From: Bacillus rhizoplanae
GTDB lineage: Bacteria > Bacillota > Bacilli > Bacillales > Bacillaceae_G
DNA: 64,000 nucleotides
Direction of reading: 5' to 3'
NCBI RefSeq assembly: GCF_917563915.1
Contig: NZ_CAKJTI010000003.1
Location: 248,001-312,000, forward strand
Below the pieces are notes generated by a model. It saw only the letters and a program-made list of their open reading frames with translations, searched no databases and was not told the origin of the DNA. The translations under genes were made by a program, and so were the position numbers. Of this stretch, positions 42,031 through 50,775 are shown in pieces. Each line of letters starts with the position of its first letter. Position 1 is the stretch's first letter.

Positions 42031-42045
42031 TGAAAATGATTATCA
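42031..42045. promoter_or_regulatory. Fur box of the siderophore uptake operon
   Basis: TGAAAATGATTATCA differs from TGATAATNATTATCA at one position. It lies 26 nt upstream of the lipoprotein start codon. Confidence 0.9.
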
Positions 42046-42071
42046 ATACTGTTTAAATGGGGGACTACATA

Positions 42072-43034
42072 ATGAAGGGGAAAAAACTTAGCACTTTACT
42101 TGTAGCTATGTCATTAATGGTGGGAGCACTTGCCGGCTGCAGTGGAGGAGCAAAAGAAACAGCAAAGAAAGAAGATAAAGCGGAAGCAACGAAACAAGCA
42201 AGCTCAGTGAAAGTTAAACATGAGTGGGGAGAAACAGAGTTAAAGGAAACACCGAAAAATATAGTAACTCTTGATTTTTCATTTATTGATACATTAACGG
42301 CTTTAGGCGTTACACCAGTTGGGAATGCTGGGGTAGGAACAACAAAAATACCAGAGTATTTACAAGATAAAGTATCAAAAGTGACAGATGTTGGGGAGCG
42401 AAAAGCACCGAACTTGGAAGTTGTTTCATCCGTGAATCCAGACTTAATTATTGCAAGTAAGGATCGCCACAATATGATTCAAAAAGAATTACAAGATATA
42501 GCGCCAACAATTGCATTTGATGATAACAGTTATGAAGAAGTAATGAAAAATATGGATACGATTGCAAAAGCAGTTGGAAAAGAAGAAGAAGCGAAAAAGG
42601 TTAAAACAGACTTAGATAATAAAATTTCAAAAGCAAAAGAGAAAGTAAAAGGAAATCCAACAGTACTTGTAATCGGAGCTTTTGATGATGAGTTTTCTGT
42701 ATGGATTAAAGATTCCTTTATTGGTACTTTAATGACAGACATTGGCGTTACATATGCATATGAAGGAGAAAAAGCAAAAACAGAGGGTAAGGCAGAAATT
42801 GCAAAAATTACGATGGAACGTCTAAATGAAATTAATCCTGACTATATTTTCTTATATGGAGAGAATGTAGAGAAGTTTAAAAATAATCCACTATATAATA
42901 ACTTAAAAGCAGTGAAAGAAAAGCATGTAGTTGACGTTGATCGTAATCTTTGGGCTCGCGGACGCGGACCAATTGCAGCAGATAAAATTTTAGATGAGGC
43001 GATTCCGGCATTAACAGGTCAGTCTTCTAAATAA
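42072..43034 (+). CDS. Ferric siderophore/ferric citrate-binding lipoprotein (YfmC/HtsA-like)
   Basis: A 320-residue helical-backbone substrate-binding protein with signal peptide and lipobox LAGC (Cys23), then a charged linker and a FecB/BtuF-type domain (NIVTLDFSFIDTLTALG, NPDLIIASKD). The closest recognised relatives by pattern are B. subtilis YfmC (ferric citrate) and staphylococcal HtsA (staphyloferrin A). Being next to a citrate-siderophore biosynthetic operon and under its own Fur box, it most likely captures the ferric product. ATG at 42072 has GGGGG upstream. Confidence 0.87.
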   Translation: MKGKKLSTLLVAMSLMVGALAGCSGGAKETAKKEDKAEATKQASSVKVKHEWGETELKETPKNIVTLDFSFIDTLTALGVTPVGNAGVGTTKIPEYLQDKVSKVTDVGERKAPNLEVVSSVNPDLIIASKDRHNMIQKELQDIAPTIAFDDNSYEEVMKNMDTIAKAVGKEEEAKKVKTDLDNKISKAKEKVKGNPTVLVIGAFDDEFSVWIKDSFIGTLMTDIGVTYAYEGEKAKTEGKAEIAKITMERLNEINPDYIFLYGENVEKFKNNPLYNNLKAVKEKHVVDVDRNLWARGRGPIAADKILDEAIPALTGQSSK

Positions 43035-43047
43035 GGAGTTGGAGACT

Positions 43048-44079
43048 TTGTATCATACACAAACTAGAAGCAGACGGGCATTAAACCCGTATGCTTCTTC
43101 TACTTTGCAATTTATCTTCTTTTTTCTACTATTAGTAATGTTTGGAGCCCTCTCCGCATTATTTCGTGTAAAAGGATTATCATTTCATAACATATCAGAA
43201 GTATTTGCAATAGATACAAAAAACTTAATTTACTATACTGTTTGGCAAGTACGTGTGCCGCGTGTACTACTAGGAGCTCTACTAGGAGCAGCGTTAGCCG
43301 TAGCGGGATGTCTATTACAAGGAATTACACGAAATCCTTTATCTGATCCGGAAATTATGGGAGTAAACCAAGGAGCTTCTTGCTTTGTTGTGATTGCCCT
43401 TTTAGTGTTTGGAGAGAAGGAGGCATCTTTCGTTATTTTACTAGCAGCTTTTCTTGGAGCAGCAGTAGGCGGAAGTGTCATTTATTCATTAGCGTTTCGC
43501 GGTGAATATACACCTTCACGTCTTGTTCTTGCCGGTATTGCAGTGAGTTTATTTCTTGGATCATTAACAACAGGAGCGATTTTGTTATACGAAACGAAAC
43601 TAACAGAAATTTTATATTGGATGGCTGGGAAATTATCAGGAGCAAGTTGGTTAGATGTAAAAATGATGTTAGTATCGGCACTTCCTGTTACAATCATTAC
43701 TTTTTTTCTAGCAAATCAATTGAACATTTTGTCTCTAGGTGAAGAGACAGCACGTGGGCTTGGCATAAACGTTCTTCGTATTCGGCGAGTATTTGCGCTT
43801 TTAATTGTTCTTCTTGTCGGTAGTGCGGTTGCGGTAGCGGGGCCAATTGGGTTTATTGGACTCATAGTTCCGCATGTTGCAAGAAAACTAGTCGGTCAAG
43901 ATTATCGAGTTATTTTACCATTTTCAGCATTGCTCGGTGCAAACCTTCTTGTCATAGCGGATTTTGCAGCGCAGTGGGTTTCTTATCCAGCGGATACACC
44001 TGTGGGTGTTATAACCGCACTCTTAGGCACACCGTTCTTCATCTATTTAATGAGAAGAAAGCGAGGTGCTGTCAAATGA
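43048..44079 (+). CDS. Iron-siderophore ABC permease (FecCD family) 1, YfmD/HtsB-like
   Basis: A 343-residue permease with about nine membrane helices. FecCD hallmarks are RVPRVLLGALLGAALAVAG, GITRNPLSDPEIMGVNQGA and the cytoplasmic coupling GIPRLVG-type site, here GPIGFIGLIVPHVARKLVG. It pairs with the next gene as a heterodimer. TTG at 43048 was chosen for the AAGGAG 9 nt upstream. Confidence 0.88.
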   Translation: MYHTQTRSRRALNPYASSTLQFIFFFLLLVMFGALSALFRVKGLSFHNISEVFAIDTKNLIYYTVWQVRVPRVLLGALLGAALAVAGCLLQGITRNPLSDPEIMGVNQGASCFVVIALLVFGEKEASFVILLAAFLGAAVGGSVIYSLAFRGEYTPSRLVLAGIAVSLFLGSLTTGAILLYETKLTEILYWMAGKLSGASWLDVKMMLVSALPVTIITFFLANQLNILSLGEETARGLGINVLRIRRVFALLIVLLVGSAVAVAGPIGFIGLIVPHVARKLVGQDYRVILPFSALLGANLLVIADFAAQWVSYPADTPVGVITALLGTPFFIYLMRRKRGAVK

Positions 44080-45053
44080 AGAAGTTTGGTCGATTTACAA
44101 TTGTTATGATAGTAGGCCTTATATTGCTAATTGCAGTTGCTCTGCTTAGTTTACGGCTTGGAGCTGTGCCAACACCAATTGCTGATATTATAGAAGGAAT
44201 GATGACAGGACAAGGTGTTGTAGTAAAATATCGTTTACCGCGTCTTGTTATAGCGATTTTAGTTGGAATTAATATGGCATTATCAGGGGCCATTTTACAA
44301 AGTGTTACACGTAATCCACTTGCTGCACCTGACATTATTGGGATTTCTGCTGGCGGAGGATTAGCAGCTGTTATTATGTTGCTTATGTTTCCAAATGTAC
44401 CGCCAATTATGCTGCCTATTGCTGCATTTGTCGGAGCAATGCTTGCGAGTTTATTAGTATACGCTTTATCGTATCAAAAAGGAGGAGTGAAGCCAGAGCG
44501 TCTTGCACTATGCGGCGTTGCAATTTCTGCGGGCTTACATGCGCTCATTACATTTATTATTGTGAAATTTGCACTTGACTCCTCACAAGCTCTCGTATGG
44601 TTAAAGGGAAGTTTATATGCGAGGTCTTGGCAACATGTTGAAATGCTATGGCCATGGACCTTGATTGGTGCGGTGATTACATTTATGAGTTATAAACAAA
44701 TTAATCTTTTATTATTAAATGAAGAAACTGTAAAGGGTTTAGGAATGCGTATTGATGTTGTTCGTCTTGTACTTATCGGTGTAGCAGTTGCTTTAGCAGC
44801 AAGCTCAGTAGCGGTAGCAGGTACAATTGGTTTTGTAGGGCTTGTTATTCCGCATGCAGCGCGTTTACTTGTTGGCTCAGACAGTAGATTATTTTTGCCG
44901 GTGTCTGCATTGCTCGGTGCATTGCTTGTTACCGGGGCAGATATGGTAGGGAGAATTATTATTCCGCCAATTGAAATACCAGCTGGCATTATTACCGCAT
45001 TAATTGGAGCGCCGTATTTTATATATTTATTGGTAATTAGAAAAACAACATAA
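44076..45053 (+). CDS. Iron-siderophore ABC permease (FecCD family) 2, YfmE/HtsC-like
   Basis: A 325-residue permease sharing the FecCD motifs (RLPRLVIAILVGINMALSG, VTRNPLAAPDIIGISAG, TIGFVGLVIPHAARLLVG). Its ATG overlaps the stop of the first permease (ATGA), the usual coupling for a heterodimer. GCGAGGTG lies upstream. It completes the membrane channel for the ferric siderophore. Confidence 0.9.
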   Translation: MKKFGRFTIVMIVGLILLIAVALLSLRLGAVPTPIADIIEGMMTGQGVVVKYRLPRLVIAILVGINMALSGAILQSVTRNPLAAPDIIGISAGGGLAAVIMLLMFPNVPPIMLPIAAFVGAMLASLLVYALSYQKGGVKPERLALCGVAISAGLHALITFIIVKFALDSSQALVWLKGSLYARSWQHVEMLWPWTLIGAVITFMSYKQINLLLLNEETVKGLGMRIDVVRLVLIGVAVALAASSVAVAGTIGFVGLVIPHAARLLVGSDSRLFLPVSALLGALLVTGADMVGRIIIPPIEIPAGIITALIGAPYFIYLLVIRKTT

Positions 45054-45073
45054 ATAAAAAAGGAGTGAACAAG

Positions 45074-45895
45074 ATGACAAGTTTATATACGGAACACTTG
45101 GAGCTTACGTACGGAGATCAAACAATTATTAATCATCTTGATTTACATATACCAGAAGGGAAAATTACGGCACTTGTCGGTCGAAATGGATGTGGAAAGT
45201 CAACGATTTTAAAATCGTTAGCGCGGTTGCTGCAGCCAACTAAGGGACATGTATACTTAGATGGCAAAGCAATTCATACGATACCAACAAAAGAAGTATC
45301 AAAGAAATTAGCCATCTTACCGCAATCCCCGACGGCTCCCGAAGGATTAACGGTAGAAGGACTTGTTTGGCATGGGCGTTATCCGCATCAGCGATTACTT
45401 GGAAAACGAACAGAGAAAGATCATGAAATGGTAAATTGGGCACTTGAAGTAACTGGTATGAATCAATTTACAGAACGTACATTAGATGAACTGTCAGGTG
45501 GGCAGCGTCAGCGCGTTTGGATTGCAATGGCACTTGCGCAAGATACAGAGTTATTGTTATTAGATGAACCGACAACATATTTAGACATGGCTCATCAGCT
45601 AGAAGTACTAGAGTTACTGAAAAAATTAAATGAAGAAGAAAATCGAACTGTTGTGATGGTTGTACATGATTTAAATCACGCGGCCAAGTATGCGGATCAC
45701 ATTGTTGCGATTAAAGATGGGGATAAAGTAATGGAAGGTGAGCCAAAGGATGTTTTAAATGATGAATTGTTTGAAACAGTGTTTGGTGTGAAAGCGCGCG
45801 TTGTATATGATCCAGTTGCCATGGCGTATATGTGTACGCCGTATGCTTTACTTTCAGAGAAAAAAGAAAAGCAGGAAGAAAGAATTGTTGGGTGA
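45074..45895 (+). CDS. Iron-siderophore ABC transporter ATPase (FecE-type, YfmF-like)
   Basis: A 273-residue ATPase. Walker A GRNGCGKST, Q-loop LPQSP, signature LSGGQRQR, Walker B LLLLDEPT and switch His in VVHDLNH are all present. It energises uptake with the two permeases and the lipoprotein. ATG at 45074 has AAAGGAG 8 nt upstream. Last gene of the operon, followed by a strong terminator. Confidence 0.93.
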   Translation: MTSLYTEHLELTYGDQTIINHLDLHIPEGKITALVGRNGCGKSTILKSLARLLQPTKGHVYLDGKAIHTIPTKEVSKKLAILPQSPTAPEGLTVEGLVWHGRYPHQRLLGKRTEKDHEMVNWALEVTGMNQFTERTLDELSGGQRQRVWIAMALAQDTELLLLDEPTTYLDMAHQLEVLELLKKLNEEENRTVVMVVHDLNHAAKYADHIVAIKDGDKVMEGEPKDVLNDELFETVFGVKARVVYDPVAMAYMCTPYALLSEKKEKQEERIVG

Positions 45896-45930
45896 AAAAC
45901 TGTTGAGAATTGTTTCTCAACAGTTTTTTA
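45896..45930 (+). terminator. Terminator of the uptake operon
   Basis: Perfect stem AAAACTGTTGAGAA/TTCTCAACAGTTTT plus T-run. Confidence 0.9.
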
Positions 45931-45944
45931 TTACGGAAGTTATT

Positions 45945-45999
45945 TTTATCCGGCTATTCGCGGACAGTAAGACCCTCACCGATGGAAGTTTCATTTTAT
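45945..45999 (+). repeat. bcr1-like repeat, minimal ~55-bp form
   Basis: TTTAT both sides; CGGACAGTAAGACCC joined to TCACCGATGGAAG, the same minimal deletion class as at 30207. Confidence 0.78.
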
Positions 46000-46158
46000 A
46001 TAAAAACTAAAGAAGAAAAATAATGCCTTTTTTCGAATAGGCATTGCGAAATACATGATGTGCTTTTACAATAAAACAGTCGTTATATTTATTATACTAA
46101 AAAAACAAATCGAAATTATGCGAATATTCGTATTGTTGTTTGTGAGGAGAGAAGAAAT

Positions 46159-47562
46159 TTGAAAAGTGTAAGATTACCATCGATGATAGAAATCATCATT
46201 CTTTTGCTGTTGTTTTTAGGTGTTGTCTTTTCATTTCAGACAATTTTTGATTTACCAATTCAGCTGGCGTTATTTATTTCATGGTTTCTTGTCATTGCGC
46301 TTGGATTAAGGCTTGGGTTTCGTTATCAAGAATTACAAGATGCGATTACGAAAGGAATTTCCAATGGTCTTGAAGCGATTTTAATTTTAGTATCGGTTGG
46401 CGCACTTATTGGAACGTGGATTGCTGGCGGCGTTGTACCAACATTAATTTATTATGGTTTAGAATTTATTCATCCGAGTATCTTTCTATTAGCAACATTA
46501 ATTATTTGTTCTATTACATCTATTGCAACAGGTACTTCTTGGGGGACGGTAGGTACAGCTGGTATTGCAATGATGGCAATTGGAGAAGGACTTGGATTAC
46601 CACTTCCTCTTGTAGCAGGTGCAGTTCTGTCCGGTGCATATTTCGGAGATAAATTATCACCATTATCTGACAGCACAGTACTTGCAGCTTCTATGGCGAA
46701 AGTAGATGTTATTGCGCATGTCCGTGCGATGTTGTATTTAGATATTCCAGCTTATATTATTACGGGTATTATGTTTACGGTTGCAGGATGGATATATGGC
46801 GGTAAGAATGTAGATTTAGAAAAAGTAGATTTTCTAAAGTCATCTTTACTAAAGCAGTTTGATATTCACATATGGATGCTCGTTCCAGCAGTAATTGTAA
46901 TTATACTTTTGGCGATGAAACGTCCATCTATGCCTACAATTGCAATGGGAGCACTTCTTGGTGCCATTTGGGCAGCTTTGTTCCAAGGTATGCCTTTTGG
47001 AGAAGCGATTGGCACAGCTTATAAAGGTTTTTCTATTGATTCTGGAATCGATTTCATTGATAAGTTATTAAATCGTGGTGGAATTGAAGGAATGCTCGGC
47101 TCAGTTGCCGTTATTATTTTTGGACTTGGTTTTGGTGGCCTATTAGAAAAGCTTGGTGTTTTAAAAGTTATTGTATCTAAGTTTGAGAAAAAATTAACCT
47201 CAGCAGGTAATGTAACACTTTCGACTTTAATCGTTGCTTTTTTAGCAAACGTATTTGGCTGTGCAATGTATGTATCACTAATTTTAACGCCAAAAATTAT
47301 GGAAGAAAGTTATGATAAATTAAAATTAGATCGCCGCATTTTAGCGCGCAACTCAGAGGTTGGCGGAACACTAACGTCGGGGATGGTTCCATGGTCTGAT
47401 AACGGTATTTTTATGGCTGGTATTCTAGGCGTTTCGACGTTATCTTACCTTCCGTTTATGTGGCTGAGCTTTGTATCGTTAGCGATTGCTGTTATTTACG
47501 GATATACAGGTAAATTTATTTGGTATGTAGATGATGTGGAGAAAAGCAAGCAAGTATCATAG
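46159..47562 (+). CDS. nhaC: Na+/H+ antiporter, NhaC family
   Basis: A 467-residue transporter with about 11 membrane helices. NhaC features are ATGTSWGTVGTAGIAMMAIG, GAYFGDKLSPLSDSTVLAA and AVIIFGLGFGGLLEKLG. It exchanges sodium for protons (some relatives exchange malate/lactate). TTG start with GGAGAG upstream. Monocistronic with a terminator. Confidence 0.9.
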   Translation: MKSVRLPSMIEIIILLLLFLGVVFSFQTIFDLPIQLALFISWFLVIALGLRLGFRYQELQDAITKGISNGLEAILILVSVGALIGTWIAGGVVPTLIYYGLEFIHPSIFLLATLIICSITSIATGTSWGTVGTAGIAMMAIGEGLGLPLPLVAGAVLSGAYFGDKLSPLSDSTVLAASMAKVDVIAHVRAMLYLDIPAYIITGIMFTVAGWIYGGKNVDLEKVDFLKSSLLKQFDIHIWMLVPAVIVIILLAMKRPSMPTIAMGALLGAIWAALFQGMPFGEAIGTAYKGFSIDSGIDFIDKLLNRGGIEGMLGSVAVIIFGLGFGGLLEKLGVLKVIVSKFEKKLTSAGNVTLSTLIVAFLANVFGCAMYVSLILTPKIMEESYDKLKLDRRILARNSEVGGTLTSGMVPWSDNGIFMAGILGVSTLSYLPFMWLSFVSLAIAVIYGYTGKFIWYVDDVEKSKQVS

Positions 47563-47566
47563 TATG

Positions 47567-47609
47567 AAAAAATCATCCTTTTGCTTATAGCGGGGGATGA
47601 TTTTTTGTT
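47567..47609 (+). terminator. Terminator of nhaC
   Basis: Stem AAAAAATCATCC/GGATGATTTTTT with a G-rich loop. Confidence 0.82.
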
Positions 47610-47776
47610 TTAATGGGCTATTATATTTGTGTAGTAATTTATATTATAAAAATCATCATTTAATAGAATCTATAGAAAGTAATAAATGACTCTCATTATT
47701 AATGGAAATATTTATCATTTATTAGTATTTTTAGTAAAATGAAAAAGAAGGTAGTTCAATTTAAGGGGATGAAAAA

Positions 47777-49165
47777 ATGAAGTACAGAATTGAAAGAGAT
47801 ACATTAGGAGAAATAAAAGTTCCAGCTGATAAATTATGGGCAGCACAAACGCAGCGCAGTAAAGAAAACTTTCCGATTGGTACAGAGCATATGCCGCTTG
47901 AAATTGTTCGAGCATTTGCGATTTTAAAGAAGAGTGCAGCGATTAGTAATCAGAAGTTAGGAAAACTGGCAGACGAAAAAGCAGCTGTGATTGTAGAGGC
48001 GGTTGATGAAATTTTATCTGGAAAATGGGACGAACATTTTCCGCTTGTTGTTTGGCAGACAGGAAGTGGTACACAGTCTAACATGAATGTGAATGAAGTG
48101 ATCGCAAACCGCGGGAATCAAATTTTAAAAGAAAAAGGGCTGGATGTACATATTCATCCAAACGACGATGTAAACATGTCTCAAAGTTCAAATGATACGT
48201 TCCCCACAGCACTTCATGTTGCGTGTGTTATTGCAGTAGAAGAACAAGTATTACCAGCAATAGCTAAATTAAAGGAAACGTTAAAAGAAAAAGTAACTGC
48301 ATTTTCGCATATTATTAAAATTGGTCGTACTCATTTGCAGGATGCAACGCCATTAACGTTAGGACAAGAAGTGAGTGGCTGGCATCGTATGCTTGAAAAG
48401 ACAGAGCGTATGATTATAGAAAGCAGTACATATATGAAAGAACTCGCAATCGGTGGTACTGCGGTTGGAACAGGAATTAATGCCCATCCAAAATTCGGTG
48501 ACATGGCCGCGGAAGAAATTAGTAACTTTACAGGAAAACAATTTGTATCAGCACCAAATAAATTTCATGCGCTAACAAGTCATGATGAAGTTGTCTATAC
48601 GCACGGTGCCCTAAAAGCGTTAGCTGCTGATTTAATGAAAATTGCAAACGATGTACGCTGGCTTGCAAGTGGTCCGCGCGGTGGTCTTGGCGAAATTATT
48701 ATTCCAGCAAACGAGCCAGGAAGTTCGATTATGCCAGGGAAAGTAAATCCAACGCAAAGTGAAGCTTTAACGATGGTTGCAGCGCAAGTAATGGGAAATG
48801 ATGCAACAATTGGATTTGCGGCAAGTCAAGGGAATTTCGAATTAAACGTCTTTAAGCCGGTTATTGCATATAACTTTTTGCAATCAGCTAGATTATTAGC
48901 AGATGCAATTGTTGCATTTAACGATAATTGTGCAGTAGGTATTGAAGCAAACGAAGAAGTGATCGGACAACATTTAAATAACTCTTTGATGCTTGTAACA
49001 GCCTTAAACCCACATATCGGTTATGAAAATGCAGCAAAAATTGCCAAGCATGCACATAAAGAAGGGTTAACATTAAAGGAAGCGGCATTACAATCAGGAT
49101 TATTAACAGAGGAACAATTCGATGAAATTGTAGATCCAAAGAAAATGATTGAGCCAATGGAATAA
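47777..49165 (+). CDS. fumC: Class II fumarate hydratase
   Basis: A 462-residue cofactor-free fumarase of the TCA cycle (fumarate to malate). The superfamily signature [15 protein letters not shown] begins at residue 315; [16 protein letters not shown] and [14 protein letters not shown] are the other two active-site regions. AAGGGGATG lies before the ATG. Terminator at 49180. A stand-alone gene; being iron-independent it suits an organism facing iron limitation, but its proximity to the siderophore locus is probably coincidence. Confidence 0.96.
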   Translation: MKYRIERDTLGEIKVPADKLWAAQTQRSKENFPIGTEHMPLEIVRAFAILKKSAAISNQKLGKLADEKAAVIVEAVDEILSGKWDEHFPLVVWQTGSGTQSNMNVNEVIANRGNQILKEKGLDVHIHPNDDVNMSQSSNDTFPTALHVACVIAVEEQVLPAIAKLKETLKEKVTAFSHIIKIGRTHLQDATPLTLGQEVSGWHRMLEKTERMIIESSTYMKELAIGGTAVGTGINAHPKFGDMAAEEISNFTGKQFVSAPNKFHALTSHDEVVYTHGALKALAADLMKIANDVRWLASGPRGGLGEIIIPANEPGSSIMPGKVNPTQSEALTMVAAQVMGNDATIGFAASQGNFELNVFKPVIAYNFLQSARLLADAIVAFNDNCAVGIEANEEVIGQHLNNSLMLVTALNPHIGYENAAKIAKHAHKEGLTLKEAALQSGLLTEEQFDEIVDPKKMIEPME

Positions 49166-49179
49166 ATGAAATGTTTTAT

Positions 49180-49219
49180 AACAAGTAGGATTCTCACTTG
49201 AGAATCCTATTTGTTGTTT
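49180..49219 (+). terminator. Terminator of fumC
   Basis: Perfect 17-bp stem AACAAGTAGGATTCTCA and its complement with a 2-nt loop. Confidence 0.88.
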
Positions 49220-49252
49220 TTTGTATGTATACGTAAAAAAAATTGGCATTCG

Positions 49253-49305
49253 TTTATCCTGCATTAACGAGCAGTTATCCCCCACTGATGGAAGTTTTAC
49301 TTTAT
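49253..49305 (+). repeat. bcr1-like repeat, minimal 53-bp form
   Basis: TTTAT both sides; CGAGCAGTTATCC joined to CCCACTGATGG. A third example of the minimal class. Confidence 0.8.
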
Positions 49306-49603
49306 TTAGGAATACATGTAACGTTTATGAATCGCAAACGTTATTGTATGTGGACTAAGAGATGTAAATAATAATTATCATATCTGTTACACTTCTTTGT
49401 CTTGTATTTACATACTTAAAAAATAAATTTACTCTGTAACTGATAATAAGAATGTTTAGTGAAATAGTAAACATTATTTGTTTTTGTTTGAAAATAGGTA
49501 AACAATGTATTGAAAAGTTTATTTTTGTTATGATAATATGATGGAGTAAACTAAATCATAATTTGCTTGTTTTTAGAATAAACTTTTTGGGGGATTGTTT
49601 AGT
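49306..49603. other. AT-rich intergenic region
   Basis: No gene recognised. It includes TTGAAA...TATGATAAT near 49510-49540, a plausible SigA-type promoter for the DUF2087 gene. Confidence 0.4.
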
Positions 49604-50368
49604 GTGAATGATATTTCGGAATGGTTTTGGAATGCCTCAGTAGAAGAATTGAAAAAAGGATATGTATTTGAGAAGGAAACTGAAGAATACATTTGTTTAG
49701 CGTGCGGAGAAAGATTTGTGAAAGGTGTGATTTATCAAGAGCAAAACGTTTTTTATGAAGCGGAGAAGTTTGCACAGCTTCACATCGCAAACGAACATAC
49801 TTCTATGTTTGATTATTTATTAGGTTTGGATAAGAAGCTAACAGGTTTAACAGATTTACAGAAGAAGATGGTACAGTTCTTTCATATGGGCTTAAACGAT
49901 AAAGAAATTGTAAAAGAAATGGACGGTGGAAGCACATCAACAATTCGGAATCATCGTTTTACATTAAGAGAGAAGATGAAGCAAGCAAAAGTGTTTCTTG
50001 CGTTGATGGAGTTGTCAGAAGAAAAGGTATCGAATCAGCCTACATTCTTGCCAATTCATAGAACAGCTACAATGGTCGACCAAAGATATAATATTACGGA
50101 AGATGAGAATGAAGAAATTTTGAAGTTACATTTTACAGAAGGATTAGATGGACCACTTTCTAAATTTCCGAAGAAACAAAAGCGAAAGCTAATTATTTTG
50201 AAACATTTAGTGAAAAAGTTTGATAGTAATCAAAAGTATACAGAAAAAGAAGTTAATGAGATTTTAGAAAATGTGTATTCTGACTATGTCACGTTAAGAA
50301 GATATTTGATTGAATATGGCTTTCTAGATAGAACACCTGATGGAAGTCAGTACTGGGTGAAATTATAG
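49604..50368 (+). CDS. DUF2087-domain transcriptional regulator with LuxR-type HTH
   Basis: A 254-residue protein with three parts. The N-terminal zinc-ribbon-like region has ICLACGERFVKG and HIANEH. A LuxR-like HTH has LTDLQKKMVQFFHMGLNDKEIVKEM and STIRNHRFTLREKMKQAK. The C-terminal DUF2087 domain (about 170-250) has LSKFPKKQKRKLIILKHL and the end YGFLDRTPDGSQYWV. GTG at 49604 has GGGGGA 9 nt upstream. It is followed 35 nt later by the GIY-YIG gene, likely in the same operon. The target is unknown. Confidence 0.85.
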   Translation: MNDISEWFWNASVEELKKGYVFEKETEEYICLACGERFVKGVIYQEQNVFYEAEKFAQLHIANEHTSMFDYLLGLDKKLTGLTDLQKKMVQFFHMGLNDKEIVKEMDGGSTSTIRNHRFTLREKMKQAKVFLALMELSEEKVSNQPTFLPIHRTATMVDQRYNITEDENEEILKLHFTEGLDGPLSKFPKKQKRKLIILKHLVKKFDSNQKYTEKEVNEILENVYSDYVTLRRYLIEYGFLDRTPDGSQYWVKL

Positions 50369-50403
50369 AAAAAAATGCAGATAACATGAAAGGAGAAAGG
50401 AAA

Positions 50404-50760
50404 TTGAATAGAAGAGAAGAATTAAAACAGCTGTACAAAGAAACAGAAATAGAGGCTGGGGTTTACTGTATTAAAAATACAAAAAATGAAAAAGTGTATG
50501 TTGAGAGAACGATGAATTTGAAAACAATGAGTGGAAGACGACTTTTACTTAATATGGGTACTCATATGAATAAGGCATTGCAAGATGATTGGAAGGAATA
50601 CGGGGCAGATGCTTTTGAGTTTGAAATATTAGAAGTGTTGAAAAAGAAAGAGACTGGATATTTTAACGCAAAAGAAGAATTGAAAAAATTAGAAGAGAAA
50701 TGGTTAGAGGAATTGCAGCCATATGGAGAGCGTGGATATAACCGCGAAACATCTCGATAA
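50404..50760 (+). CDS. GIY-YIG nuclease-domain protein
   Basis: A 118-residue protein. GVYCIKNTKNEKVYVERT carries the GIY..YIG-equivalent (GVY/VYVE) and a later Glu in KLEEKWLEEL may be the metal-binding residue. The second tyrosine-containing motif is altered (YVE for YIG). It has no intron or mobile-element context, so a housekeeping or defence-like role is open. TTG at 50404 was preferred for AAAGGAG; an ATG at 50386 has no SD. Confidence 0.75.
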   Translation: MNRREELKQLYKETEIEAGVYCIKNTKNEKVYVERTMNLKTMSGRRLLLNMGTHMNKALQDDWKEYGADAFEFEILEVLKKKETGYFNAKEELKKLEEKWLEELQPYGERGYNRETSR

Positions 50761-50775
50761 AAGGGGTTATGAAAT

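Noticed and set aside
43974-44075. N-terminal extension of the second permease
   Set aside because: The extension overlaps the first permease by over 100 nt, while ATG at 44076 gives the usual ATGA coupling and a proper N-terminus.
44072-44989. Leftward frames of 87-99 codons opposite the FecCD permeases
   Set aside because: Antisense shadows of membrane-helix codons; they contain no start with an SD.
47777-49165. Fumarase as a member of the siderophore system
   Set aside because: It has its own terminator, lies beyond nhaC, and no Fur box was seen; citrate supply needs no fumarase at this place.
50404-50760. Homing endonuclease of an intron
   Set aside because: Although GIY-YIG domains occur in homing enzymes, the gene is free-standing in an operon-like context and no intron or interrupted host gene surrounds it.
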